From the NCBI GenBank assembly GCA_965205905.1, contig CBDBHZ010000010.1, positions 186,001 through 250,000 on the forward strand: a stretch of DNA of 64,000 bases, in the 5' to 3' direction. Positions 36,801-45,183 of the stretch are shown here, one piece after another. The position numbers were made by a program, and so were the translations under genes. Under the pieces are notes generated by a model. That model made no database searches, was not told the DNA's origin, and saw only the letters and a program-made list of their open reading frames with translations. Numbering within the stretch: position 1 is the stretch's first letter; every line of letters starts with the position of its first letter. The stretch is from JAHZMA01 sp965205905. GTDB taxonomy: Bacteria > Pseudomonadota > Alphaproteobacteria > JABAAW01 > JAHZMA01.

Positions 36801-37200
36801 GCTGTCCTCCTTTTCTGCCCCCTTGTTTGATTGTGGCAAGTTGCGGTAGCGCACGCGGATCTAATTGCCCTTGGGCAAGTTGTTTTAGCATTTCACGCGC
36901 GCGCGATGCCGCTTCTTTCACCGCAAGCGGTGGTTCGGGCTGAAAATATGTCGCCCGCACCAAATCAGCCGCAATTTTTTGCAATAATGCAAAACGCGCA
37001 TCATCTTTAATATCTTTAAAGCTTAAACCCCGCATTCCAAGATAGAAAGCAATCTCGGCATGGGTATCGGCAATGCGGGTGTTCAACATAGCGTTGTCTA
37101 AGCTACCCGTCGCATACGGGTCGTTACAGTTGATTATTTCCGGCTCGCCAAAGCGGGTTTTCAGCCCATCGATAGTGATAAAAAATTGCGATTCTGACAT
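36790..37200 (-). CDS. DUF1320 protein (Mu gp36)
   Basis: The 136-residue protein begins MSESQFFITIDGLKTRFGEPEIINCNDPYATGSLDNAMLNTRIADTHAEIAFYLGMRGL, typical of DUF1320/gp36 connector proteins (a D-x-x-x-x-x-x-A-x-x-E-I-x-x-Y-L helix). It likely forms the head-tail adaptor ring. ATG follows AAGGAG. Confidence 0.88.
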   Translation of the reverse strand: MSESQFFITIDGLKTRFGEPEIINCNDPYATGSLDNAMLNTRIADTHAEIAFYLGMRGLSFKDIKDDARFALLQKIAADLVRATYFQPEPPLAVKEAASRAREMLKQLAQGQLDPRALPQLATIKQGGRKGGQHVR

Positions 37201-37216
37201 GGGATTCTCCTTAAAT

Positions 37217-38162
37217 TTAGCTCATCACATTTTGTAAAAAATAGCCCGCACGGCTAGCGGCGGCGACTTCACGACAGCTTAATGTTACTTTAACGATTTC
37301 AGAACCGTTCAGCCCAGCGCGTTCATCACGCCCACGCTTCACAGCAATATCTTCGTAAGTAGCAGTATAGCCCCATGAAACACCGTGCCGTGTGCCGACT
37401 GCGGGGTCGATATAAAGCATGGCAACATTTTTGCCCCAGCTTGGGATAAAGCTTGGATTTTCACCACGCCGTGCTATATTGATGTAAGATGAGCCAACAA
37501 GCACCTCATCTACTTCTAGCAAGCCTGCCAATGCTTCGCGGCTTACCAATTTACCGCTGCCATTATTGCCATAAAGCGCGCTAATCACTTTGGGGTGATG
37601 GCGCAGACGCGACCAAACCTCTTGTCCGAACACAATTTTATTCGGGCGAAGCAATGGTTTATCTAATGATTCTAGCATCACCTTAATCGGGTCAGAAGCA
37701 TCATTTTGCCAACGGTTGCTCGTCGCAATATCGGCGCGGAGGCTTGGGTCGTAATTATGGATATTACTCACCAAATCTGCCACGCGCTTTTCGCGGTCAA
37801 GCTGTAGCAAGCCCGTAAGATACATTACCGATGCCATCATGGGGTTAAATCCACGCGGGCTATTTTCGGCTTGTATCATATCATCAAGCGGGATGGAATC
37901 TTCCAAACCGTAATCTAAGGCAAGAATCTACTTTTACGTTTGATTCAAGCTGCATACGGTTGGCATAGGAAGAACGCCCTAATTTTGTATCGGGCAGGGT
38001 CATAAAAATTTCGTCATCATAGACGATATGATCGAATTTCTTGGTGCCAACGCTTACCGAAGGTAAAACCTTATCGGCAATCAATGCGCTTGCCGGATTT
38101 TGGTAGGCAATGGCGACACCAGTCAATTCAGAATCAATGTGAAAGGGAGTTGAATCAGTCAT
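37217..38162 (-). CDS. Phage major capsid protein, one frameshift
   Basis: Two overlapping frames make one capsid protein of about 310 residues. The first (38162-37884) has VLPSVSVGTKKFDHIVYDDEIFMTLPDTKLGRSSYANRMQLESNVKVDS; the second (37906-37217) has YGLEDSIPLDD, GFNPMMASVMYLTGLLQLDREKRVADL, the RPNKIVFGQEVWSRLRHHPKVI core and GRDERAGLNGSEIVKVTLSC. An extra base at 37922-37923 causes the break; removing it gives VDSALDYGLEDS. It is of the non-gpT capsid type found in some Mu-like phages. Either a dead phage or an error. Confidence 0.85.
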
Positions 38163-38192
38163 TCATTGTTTTCCTTAACATTTGGGTTGATA

Positions 38193-38543
38193 TTAACCAC
38201 GTAATAAAACGCGGGTGATATTATCGGCAGCTGCCGATGCTTCTAACGCAGTGGCAATCACTTTTTTGTTGGCAGTTGCTTTCACAAGACGGGATTCACT
38301 ATCCCATGTTAAGGCATCACCAACGGCAAATGCGCCACCAGCTATGGCATCGCAAATGCCTATTAGCAGAATATCGGCAAAATTATCTTTGCTGCTATTA
38401 CCGCCTGCGAGTGCAATACCAATGGCTTTATCGCTATCGGTGCTTGCTAGTTTCACCATGCCGTCGCTGGTAAGGGCGATGGCGCGGTGTTTTTTCAAAT
38501 CTTCAAAGGCTTTGAAGGCTTTGATGAGTAGTTGTTCGCTCAT
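38193..38543 (-). CDS. Capsid cement/decoration protein (DUF2190-like)
   Basis: The 116-residue protein MSEQLLIKAFKAFEDLKKHRAIALTSDGMVKLASTDSDKAIGIAL... AVGDALTWDSESRLVKATANKKVIATALEASAAADNITRVLLRG has the beta-rich fold of DUF2190 capsid-stabilising proteins. It sits immediately before the capsid gene, the usual place. Confidence 0.75.
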   Translation of the reverse strand: MSEQLLIKAFKAFEDLKKHRAIALTSDGMVKLASTDSDKAIGIALAGGNSSKDNFADILLIGICDAIAGGAFAVGDALTWDSESRLVKATANKKVIATALEASAAADNITRVLLRG

Positions 38544-39028
38544 GAAACTCTCCTGATTGTTTCTTTTGCATGTTGAATCGCTTCCATAATGGAAGGGGCT
38601 TGACCATTGACACGTTTCCGTGCCAAATATTTGCGCGCCTCGTTGCCTAATTGATAGCCAATAAGCCGTGCATCCTGATGTGCGACATGATGTGTAAAAT
38701 CATGGGCGGGCATCGGGGTTTCTGAAAATTCGGGTGATTTGCTCTGATTATGCGTGCCAGCATTTTGCTTAATCAGCGCATAGAGCAAGTGTTGTAAAGC
38801 ATCATATTGATTTTGCTGGTTTTTCGCCTCGCTAAATTGAGTGATAAATTGGTTCAGCAATGCAAGATAAGCGGTTTTTTGCGCGGGCAGTAAATCGCCT
38901 TGCTTTACCAAATCATTTAAGAAATCATCGGGCAATGTTAGGCTTTGTTCGTGCCATAAAGTTTTCACAGTCTGCCATAAATTACGAAGCGGATATTTAC
39001 CCGCTTGGCTTACCCAATCGTTTAACAT
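38540..39028 (-). CDS. Hypothetical phage protein between portal and cement genes
   Basis: The 162-residue alpha-helical protein (MLNDWVSQAGKYPLRNLWQTVKTL...) ends in a basic part (NEARKYLARKRVNGQAPSIMEAIQHAKETIRRVS). It occupies the place where Mu has MuF, gpG and the protease/scaffold, none of which is seen. It might serve as scaffold or a head-maturation factor; I recognise no family. Confidence 0.55.
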   Translation of the reverse strand: MLNDWVSQAGKYPLRNLWQTVKTLWHEQSLTLPDDFLNDLVKQGDLLPAQKTAYLALLNQFITQFSEAKNQQNQYDALQHLLYALIKQNAGTHNQSKSPEFSETPMPAHDFTHHVAHQDARLIGYQLGNEARKYLARKRVNGQAPSIMEAIQHAKETIRRVS

Positions 39029-39034
39029 TATGAC

Positions 39035-40159
39035 TCATGATGATTGCTCCTTTAGCCAAGCCGAATTATTTTTCGTATCTTTTGAATTATCAGCCTGATT
39101 ATCGGGCGCACTATCAGGCGCATGGTCAAAATGACGCGTTATATAAGGCACAGGCACATCATCATCGCCAAAATTCCATTCGCATAGCCATGTGATCACT
39201 TGCCGTGTGAAGCTTTCGCAAATCAGGTCGCAATCAGCTAATATCAATCGGTTTTTCACGCGGTCATGCACATTCGCTTGCGCGTAAGAGCCGCCTTCAT
39301 CGGTGGTCATGGTCTGCCCCAATATCAATTTGGCAATGCTACCGTTGCAATGGGCAATCAGCGGGTGATACTCACCATTGCCTGTGCGTTTGGCTTCTAG
39401 CAATTCTAACATCATGGAATCGGGAATCACGGCGGCAGTATCGCGCCGTAAATTGGCGGCGGCTTCGAGCAAGGCGGTTTTCTCGCTTTCACGAATACGG
39501 GCGGCAGGATATTTGCCAATAATGGTTGGGCTGGCATATTTTTCTAAAAATATTTGCCATTGTTCCATCGCCTCGTTCTTGGCTTTTACAGGCGCATATA
39601 GCCATTCTGCCAATGCTTCGCCGCGGGGCTGGTCGGCACAGATACCACCTGATGTTACATGCCAGAATTTCTTTTCGGGTAAGTCAACGGGCTTGCCGAA
39701 TTGATTTTTGATATGGATTTTGCCATGGGCGTCAAAATCAAAATATTGCGGATGGCGCGGTTTAATCGCCTGAATCGTGATTTGATTATGTTTCTGTTGC
39801 CAGATAATTTCCGCCACCGCATAGCCATAATAGCGCGACCATAGCATTTGTTCGGTGATTTTATCCATATCCAAACGGTTCAAAACTTTGCGGGTAAAAT
39901 CTGCAATTTGCTTAGCGTCAGCGCTATCATCGGCGGGCATAATGCGATAGGGCAGGGCGACTGCATGATAAATCCTTTGTTGCATACATGCCATCACCTG
40001 TGCATCTTTACGGCTTTGCATGGCGCGTTGCCAGAATAAAGTTGCATCATGCCGTTCAATCGGCTGTTGCGTATTAATGCGATGGCTGGTTTCAGCCTCC
40101 ATCATCTCGCGATTGCTGAGTTTCGGGTTATTTGTCGGTTTGCTTGTTGTCTTGTTCAT
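39035..40159 (-). CDS. Portal protein, DUF935 (Mu gp29)
   Basis: The 374-residue protein contains IERHDATLFWQRAMQSRKDAQVMACMQQRIYHAVALPYRI, LWSRYYGYAVAEIIW, GEALAEWLYAPVKAKNEAMEQWQIFLEKYASPTIIGKYP and LILGQTMTTDEGGSYAQANVH, all diagnostic of the DUF935/Mu gp29 portal. It forms the dodecameric head vertex through which DNA enters. It is shorter than Mu gp29 (about 510 residues); the C-terminal part is trimmed. Confidence 0.93.
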   Translation of the reverse strand: MNKTTSKPTNNPKLSNREMMEAETSHRINTQQPIERHDATLFWQRAMQSRKDAQVMACMQQRIYHAVALPYRIMPADDSADAKQIADFTRKVLNRLDMDKITEQMLWSRYYGYAVAEIIWQQKHNQITIQAIKPRHPQYFDFDAHGKIHIKNQFGKPVDLPEKKFWHVTSGGICADQPRGEALAEWLYAPVKAKNEAMEQWQIFLEKYASPTIIGKYPAARIRESEKTALLEAAANLRRDTAAVIPDSMMLELLEAKRTGNGEYHPLIAHCNGSIAKLILGQTMTTDEGGSYAQANVHDRVKNRLILADCDLICESFTRQVITWLCEWNFGDDDVPVPYITRHFDHAPDSAPDNQADNSKDTKNNSAWLKEQSS

Positions 40160-40192
40160 TGTTTTGTCCTCTTTGATAAAGTTTTACTGATG

Positions 40193-41482
40193 TTAGGCGC
40201 GAACGCCCTGATAATTAATGACGCTGATATTTTGAGTTTCAGCCGCTTCTATTGCCATCGCCATCGCCCAAAAACGGTCGGCATGACCATCTTTACTGTG
40301 GCTAGCTGCGATTTTTGCAGTGCCACCATTGCTGGTAATCAGTTGCGGGGCGTGTAAATCGGCACGTAATTTTTTACATGACGGTATCCTGATAGTGCGG
40401 TTTTGAAAATGCTGTTTCAGCTTGCTTGCCAGATGCAATTTGCGCGGTGCCGTAAAATGAATCCCTTCCACCAGTAAGCCATATTTGGAGCGCGCCCGTT
40501 CATACGGCATCGCGCCAATGCCTGTGCTATCAATCACGATTTTCAGAGGGCGGTAACGGCGCACCATTGTATCAAGCAGGGCTTCTTGTTCGGCAAAATT
40601 CATTTGCTGATGCGCTTCTATCTGGCGACACCATAAAATATCACCTATTTTTTCAATCAATATAATCACAAATAAATCACGTTTGACGGCAATATCGATG
40701 CCGATAAAGAACTCGCGATGCAATAATTCATCATCAGGGGCATGGCTCGTATCAGCAGTCTCGCATGACATTATCAGCCCGTAATCTAGCCAAGCATGTT
40801 TATCATCTAGCCAGTCTAATTCATATTCTTGACGCCATAAAATCGGGTCGTTGGCGGCATGTTGTAGCATCTCAATATCGCGGGGCAAGCCTTGTTGAAC
40901 CGCTTGGTAAATATCGACCTTATGGCGCGACCATTGGTCATTTTCATGTTGTTCAGGATTCATCAGCTGATAAAATTTATTGTTCTTGCCAGCAGGTGTT
41001 GAGGTAATCCGCACTTTAAATTGTGGTGCAGAAATCACAGGATAAAGTGCCTGCCAGATTTTTTCATCATGACGGTGGAAAGCAAATTCATCTAAATATA
41101 GATTGGCGGAAAAGCCACGCGCCGCATCTTCATTGGCGGGCAATGCCGTAATGCGCGAGCCGCCTGCAAGCGTGATGTCATGTTTGGCATATTTTATGGT
41201 GCCAATCACATTGTTATTTTTATTCAGCAGCGCGTAATAGGCTTGGCATAACGGTTTCAGATAATTATTCATCATCTCGCTTGCTTGGCGTTCACCACGC
41301 GAAAGCACCACCCACCTTGTGTGATAACCTGCCAATTCAGCGCGCAGACAATCAATCAGAATCTCGGCAGCATTGGTGAGGGTCTTGCCCGTTTGCCGTG
41401 CAAACATACCAATCTTAAAGCGGCTATCATCATCAAGCCATGCGCGCTGATAGGGGAGGAAATGGATAAGTGGTTGCGTCAT
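40193..41482 (-). CDS. Terminase large subunit (Mu gp28-like)
   Basis: The 429-residue protein has an ATPase domain with Walker A-like FARQTGKTLT, Walker B LYLDEFAFH, motif III-like RITSTP, then an RNase H-like nuclease domain with GIDIAVKRD (first Asp), VIDSTGIG (second acidic strand) and a C-terminal SHSKDGHADRFWAMAMAIEAA. It packages DNA into the head and cuts it. All key residues look intact. Overlaps the gp27-like gene by 4 bases. Confidence 0.92.
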   Translation of the reverse strand: MTQPLIHFLPYQRAWLDDDSRFKIGMFARQTGKTLTNAAEILIDCLRAELAGYHTRWVVLSRGERQASEMMNNYLKPLCQAYYALLNKNNNVIGTIKYAKHDITLAGGSRITALPANEDAARGFSANLYLDEFAFHRHDEKIWQALYPVISAPQFKVRITSTPAGKNNKFYQLMNPEQHENDQWSRHKVDIYQAVQQGLPRDIEMLQHAANDPILWRQEYELDWLDDKHAWLDYGLIMSCETADTSHAPDDELLHREFFIGIDIAVKRDLFVIILIEKIGDILWCRQIEAHQQMNFAEQEALLDTMVRRYRPLKIVIDSTGIGAMPYERARSKYGLLVEGIHFTAPRKLHLASKLKQHFQNRTIRIPSCKKLRADLHAPQLITSNGGTAKIAASHSKDGHADRFWAMAMAIEAAETQNISVINYQGVRA

Positions 41483-41976
41483 GATGGCGTTACCTCAATC
41501 GGTGTGTTTTTGCTACTTTTAGGTGCATTTTTGTTGTTAATTGCCTTTTTGCCATTTGTCTTTTTATTGGCTTTTTTCAACGTATCAGCACCTAACAAGC
41601 CCAGCATCCGCATTGCTTGTTTCACAGTTTGTTCTTCATTGCCAGCATTATCAGCATTTGGTAATTTATCATGCAAGGCGGCGATTTCTTTGAGGGCGCG
41701 CGCCAAATGCACGGTATCTGTGGGTTTCAAACCCTCACCTTGCTCGTCAGCAAGCAGTAATTTCAGGATAAGATTTTGCAATAGCTCACTGCTGATGATG
41801 AGTTTATCGGCAGTAGCGGCAGGGGTGGTGCGCGGATATTGCGTGGCAAGTTGTGAAATCTTCTGCGATTGCGCCAATTTTTCCGATAACATATCAAGGC
41901 TGATATTGGAATCCAGCACAGCCAAATGGTTTTCGGGCGTTACACGCTTTTGGTGATGGAATTGTTGACGGCTCAT
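41479..41976 (-). CDS. DUF3486 protein, small terminase-like (Mu gp27)
   Basis: The 165-residue protein MSRQQFHHQKRVTPENHLAVLDSNISLDMLSEKLAQSQ... is mostly helical with a Lys/Asn-rich tail (KKANKKTNGKKAINNKN). Its length and position next to the large terminase match DUF3486/Mu gp27, thought to be the small terminase that recognises DNA. Start and stop overlap neighbours by 4 bases on both sides. Confidence 0.75.
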   Translation of the reverse strand: MSRQQFHHQKRVTPENHLAVLDSNISLDMLSEKLAQSQKISQLATQYPRTTPAATADKLIISSELLQNLILKLLLADEQGEGLKPTDTVHLARALKEIAALHDKLPNADNAGNEEQTVKQAMRMLGLLGADTLKKANKKTNGKKAINNKNAPKSSKNTPIEVTPS

Positions 41977-42248
41977 AATTGCAAATCTTTGATAAGGTTA
42001 TCGGCGGCATCAAGCCCTTTACGGCTGATATGAATAATATGCAAGCCTTCCATTTGGCTGATACTCAGCAATTTTTTGCTTTCTAGCAGATGCAAATCGG
42101 CTAAAAATTCATCATAGGCGATGATATGCCCCAGCGATTTAAGTGCGGTTTCTAGCACAGCCTCGTTCAGTTTGCCTTGCGGGGCACGAGCAATTAGCTT
42201 CAGCATCGATAGGCGGCGGTCGGTGGCAAGGTAATGTTGAAAACTCAT
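41973..42248 (-). CDS. Winged-helix-like phage protein (Mu gp26 family)
   Basis: The 91-residue protein MSFQHYLATDRRLSMLKLIARAPQGKLNEAVLETALKSLGHIIAYDEFLADLHLLESKKLLSISQMEGLHIIHISRKGLDAADNL resembles the VpaChn25_0724/Mu gp26 family, a small winged-helix fold. It lies in the conserved gp25-26-27-28 order. Role unknown. Confidence 0.8.
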   Translation of the reverse strand: MSFQHYLATDRRLSMLKLIARAPQGKLNEAVLETALKSLGHIIAYDEFLADLHLLESKKLLSISQMEGLHIIHISRKGLDAADNLIKDLQL

Positions 42249-42562
42249 TGGTTGTTCTCCAGCAAATAGTTTTCTACGCGTTTCACGGCGTCATTGATGG
42301 TGCGTAATTGTTCGTTTTGCGCTTTTTGCGTGGCTTTCAGTGCCGAAATCCGCAATGCCAATTTATGAACATCACTGCGTGAGGCGCATTTTTCTTCAAT
42401 CAATGCCAGTAATTTTTCGTTATGCACGATGCGATTTTGCAGTTGTTGCAAATCTTCTTTGGTGGCGGTGAGTTTTTTCAATGACCATAATCCCCATAAT
42501 GCAAGGATTGTCATCACTGACCAAACAGGACGCCATAATGCTAAAAAGTCACGCAAATCCAT
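42245..42562 (-). CDS. DUF2730 protein (Mu gp25)
   Basis: The 105-residue protein has one membrane helix (ALWRPVWSVMTILALWGLWSL) and then a coiled coil (TKEDLQQLQNRIVHNEKLLALIEEKCASRSDVHKLALRISALKATQKAQNEQL). This is the DUF2730/gp25 design. The start at 42562 follows GGAGAACAG; the longer frame would run through the upstream gene. Confidence 0.8.
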   Translation of the reverse strand: MDLRDFLALWRPVWSVMTILALWGLWSLKKLTATKEDLQQLQNRIVHNEKLLALIEEKCASRSDVHKLALRISALKATQKAQNEQLRTINDAVKRVENYLLENNQ

Positions 42563-42764
42563 GATTCTGTTCTCCTGTTGCGATAGATTGTTGTTGGCAA
42601 TCAAAATGATGGCATAAGTCTTCGCAGTGAATTTGCCCTTTGCAAAATATGGCATCGCCACCACATGATGGGCATGTTAATGCTTGTTTCGGTGCGCGTG
42701 GCATCGGTTTATTCCAGCCTTCGAATTCTGATGTTTCGGTAATAATGTCAAATTCATCAATCAT
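42549..42764 (-). CDS. Small zinc-ribbon phage protein
   Basis: The 71-residue protein MIDEFDIITETSEFEGWNKPMPRAPKQALTCPSCGGDAIFCKGQIHCEDLC... has a CPSCGG knuckle with further Cys (FCKG, IHCEDLC) and His residues that could hold one or two zincs. It overlaps the gp25-like gene by 14 bases. A good AAGGAG precedes it. Its family is not recognised; DksA/TraR-like and Com-like zinc proteins occupy similar places in Mu-like phages. Confidence 0.55.
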   Translation of the reverse strand: MIDEFDIITETSEFEGWNKPMPRAPKQALTCPSCGGDAIFCKGQIHCEDLCHHFDCQQQSIATGEQNHGFA

Positions 42765-42796
42765 AATTTACTCCTTTTCATTTATTTTGGTTCGGT

Positions 42797-43348
42797 TTAA
42801 GTTTGGTTTTTGGGTGTGGCACGGAATGTCAGTTTAATACCAGCCGATAATTGCCGCCGAAGATGGCACAGCAAGGTTGAGTTGCTGATGGTTGCTAATA
42901 AACGGTTACCTGCACGCGCTTCACCTGTGCGGGCATGAACGATTTTCACATCCGAATATGTAATGCGTAATGTGGCAGGATTTTTCTCATATTCATCAGC
43001 TCTTGCCTCGCTATCAACGTTACGAAGCAGACGGTTTAGCCCTGCAAGGTTCAAGCGGCTGCGCTCGTAAAGTCTCATCATAATATGCTCGCGGCGCTTG
43101 CTTTCATGAGTGCTATAGGTAAGGCAATCATCGGGCAATGCAGTATCGCGTTCCCATTCATCTAGTAACGACACGCTTTGTTGTGGGTTAAGGTCTATTT
43201 TCAACGCGTCAAATTTTGTGTAAAGCAAATCAAGCTCGTCACCTAATGCGCTGGCAAATGCTTCCAATAATGGGTCGTGCCTTTGCCAAATCAACCCTTG
43301 TGGCAGTAATTGTTGAAAAATATTGTGGTAAGAAAGAATCTGGGGCAT
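42797..43348 (-). CDS. DUF2313/YmfQ-like tail protein (Mu gp48)
   Basis: The 183-residue protein MPQILSYHNIFQQLLPQGLIWQRHDPLLEAFASALGDELDLLYTKFDALKIDLNPQQSVSLLDEWERDTALPDDC has the YmfQ/DUF2313 hallmark LLPQG-x-x-W and LLDEWER-x-x-x-L-P-D-x-C. In Mu it follows gp47 at the end of the tail module; here it lies some 12 kb upstream at the head of the operon. It completes the baseplate. Confidence 0.88.
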   Translation of the reverse strand: MPQILSYHNIFQQLLPQGLIWQRHDPLLEAFASALGDELDLLYTKFDALKIDLNPQQSVSLLDEWERDTALPDDCLTYSTHESKRREHIMMRLYERSRLNLAGLNRLLRNVDSEARADEYEKNPATLRITYSDVKIVHARTGEARAGNRLLATISNSTLLCHLRRQLSAGIKLTFRATPKNQT

Positions 43349-43355
43349 GGGTGAC

Positions 43356-43865
43356 TCACGTTAAATAGTTGGTATTGGTGCCATCAAAATGGATAAATTC
43401 ACGGCGATGGTTACGGGCATCGGGCATAATTTGGATATGCACCCAGCCACTGTTAGGGTCTTTTTGGTTGTAATACTCCAAAATAATGCGGTCATATTCT
43501 AAATATTCCGCGCACCAATGGGCAAAATCATCATTATCCCAGCCTAATAGCTCAATATCTACCGCCAATCCTTGTCGATGCAGACTATCAGGCTTAGCAC
43601 CAACCATGCGGTTCAGTTCAGCCGAACGATACCAGCTTTTAGGGCTGAAGGGCTCACCATATTCATCACGAATTGGCTCTAATATATTCTGGGCAACCAG
43701 ATAGAGATTCTCTTGTAAGGCTTTGACTGGTTGATTATCAATGCTCAAACGTGTTGCAAGGGCATCTTTACTGGCTTCGGTTATATGGAAATGGTCTGAT
43801 AGATACATGTTCCTTCCTAACAATTTTTCTGGTAACTTTTCTGTTACTGTCTCTGATATTTTCAT
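43356..43865 (-). CDS. Peptidase M15 family endolysin-like
   Basis: The 169-residue protein has the M15A zinc-peptidase core: FSPKSWYRSAELNRMVGAKPDSLHRQGLAVDIELLG (His and Asp ligands in H-R-x-G-L-A-V-D), then SGWVHIQI (last His). Such peptidases cleave peptidoglycan stem cross-bridges and serve phages as endolysins. GAGGAG precedes the start. It is the first gene of the long minus-strand operon; no holin or spanin is recognised. Confidence 0.82.
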   Translation of the reverse strand: MKISETVTEKLPEKLLGRNMYLSDHFHITEASKDALATRLSIDNQPVKALQENLYLVAQNILEPIRDEYGEPFSPKSWYRSAELNRMVGAKPDSLHRQGLAVDIELLGWDNDDFAHWCAEYLEYDRIILEYYNQKDPNSGWVHIQIMPDARNHRREFIHFDGTNTNYLT

Positions 43866-44179
43866 CTCGCGCTCCTCTTGTTTTTCCTGTGCATTATCTT
43901 ATAAAAAAATATATGCAACGGATGGGTTTTCGTCATCACTCCGTTCAATCTAGCACATAAAAAGAACTGCAACAGGCTTTTTCATTTTTTGTTCTAGATT
44001 TCTTATAAATGACAACACTTTTAACGAGAATAAAGGTTTTCTTATTCCTTGTTTTTTCTTTTAGTTGTTACAATTTATGATTGTATTTATAAAAATTGAT
44101 ATAAATTAGAGATGTTTTTTTAGAATCTTGCGAATCAGCAAAGCACTGGATTTTAATGTTGAGTATAGCGGGCATTAAT
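43866..44179. other. AT-rich intergenic region upstream of the phage operon
   Basis: I see no gene in this stretch of about 310 bases. It must contain the promoter of the late operon reading left; a TTGCAT near 43917 and TAAGAT-type hexamers are present but poorly spaced, so no promoter is assigned. Confidence 0.4.
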
Positions 44180-44213
44180 ATCCGCTAGAATTGCAACACG
44201 TTCAATTCGCTAG
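44180..44213. repeat. Palindromic repeat, right flank of the phage block
   Basis: ATCCGCTAG followed by AATTGCAAC..GTTCAATTC and GCTAG repeats almost exactly the element at 29072-29105 (one base lost in the right arm). The two copies lie 15.1 kb apart at the edges of the minus-strand phage block. Confidence 0.75.
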
Positions 44214-44282
44214 CCCAATTTCTTTAATAAGGGGCTTTGCGGAGTTGGTTTATATATCAAGGGGGTGCGGATTCACATTATT

Positions 44283-44555
44283 ATGCGGGGGCTTTGCGAC
44301 ATACGCTTTGACGGTTATGTCCATAGGACAACCGCCACGCGATGGCGCCCCCGCACCCCCACCGCTCATTAATATATGGGGGCTTTGCGACATACGCTTT
44401 GGCAATGAGGGCAAGCCCATTGCCACGCGATGACGCCCCCATACCCCCACCGCTCATTAATATATGGGGGCTTTGCGACATACGCTTTGACGGTTATGTC
44501 CATAGGACAACCGCCACGCGATGACGCCCCCATACCCCCACCGCTGTATTTAATA
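44283..44555. repeat. Three tandem 88-91 bp hairpin repeats
   Basis: The unit starts GGGGGCTTTGCGACATACGCTT, holds an inner hairpin, and ends CGCGATG(A/G)CGCCCCC-(A/G)(T/C)A-CCCCCACCGCT; starts of G5 runs are at 44287, 44378 and 44466. Units 1 and 3 carry the hairpin GGTTATGTCC/GGACAACC, unit 2 carries GGCAATG..CATTGCC. The outer GGGGGC and GCCCCC can pair. Confidence 0.85.
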
Positions 44556-44575
44556 CAAAGGCGGTGCGTATTTCG

Positions 44576-44980
44576 CTAACGCAACCTTGACGCAATGATT
44601 CGAAGCTGATTCGCCAATGATTTATCTAGCTTTTTCTGCCGTTCTATCACATTAATAGCATGGCTAACCGTGCCGGGGTCGCGCATAAAATGGCGTGCAA
44701 TTTCGTTGCGTTTGCATTCAAGTAAAGTTTTGCACAGATAAATCGCAATATTGCGTGGTACACGACTATGTTCGGTGCGATTATGTGCTAACATCTCCAT
44801 TGTGCTGATATTATAATATTGTGCCACCTGTTTGGTAATTCGTTGTAGCGTTAAAGGTTCGGGATAGGGCGAAAGAAAACTGGTCTTGCGCTCAATATGA
44901 TAAAGCCGCGCTTCTAGCTGATTGATACGATTCATCAAGGTTGTTACAATTTTTTGTTCGTTATTTGTAGAGTTATGCAT
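44576..44980 (-). CDS. Stand-alone DnaA domain IV-like protein
   Basis: The 134-residue protein has an N-terminal coiled coil (NEQKIVTTLMNRINQLEARLYHIER) and a C-terminal DnaA domain IV: LTLQRITKQVAQYYNISTMEMLAHNRTEHSRVPRNIAIYLCKTLLECKRNEIARHF-RDPGTVSHAINVIE. The 'R-x-x-R--A-x-Y-L' helix and the D-P-G-T-V-S-H-A turn (canonical DnaA has D-H-T-T-V-x-x-A) fit DnaA-box binding. No AAA+ domain is present. It may be a phage- or host-encoded DnaA-site regulator. Confidence 0.7.
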   Translation of the reverse strand: MHNSTNNEQKIVTTLMNRINQLEARLYHIERKTSFLSPYPEPLTLQRITKQVAQYYNISTMEMLAHNRTEHSRVPRNIAIYLCKTLLECKRNEIARHFMRDPGTVSHAINVIERQKKLDKSLANQLRIIASRLR

Positions 44981-45104
44981 GGTATTCCCTCTTTTTTAAT
45001 TCTATATTTGTTCAATGATAATAAGTATATTAGCGAAAAGCAAGACTGAAATCATAAAAAATAAAAAAACAGTGTAAAAAACAATAAAAAACCCAAAGTT
45101 AGGC

Positions 45105-45134
45105 TTGACACGCAATATATAAGATGCCTATTGT
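45105..45134 (+). promoter_or_regulatory. Promoter of the first TbpB-like lipoprotein
   Basis: A perfect TTGACA is followed after 18 bases by TATTGT, 50 bases before the ATG at 45184. Confidence 0.45.
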
Positions 45135-45183
45135 CAGATTGGTTTATAAGATAACTGCTAAAAACTTTGAAGGAGAAGTTATT

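Noticed and set aside
43866..44179. Late phage promoter
   Set aside because: Only poorly spaced hexamers are seen, so no position can be given.
44191..44524. Frames across the tandem hairpin array
   Set aside because: They arise from the repeat unit itself, on both strands, and show no ribosome-binding site.
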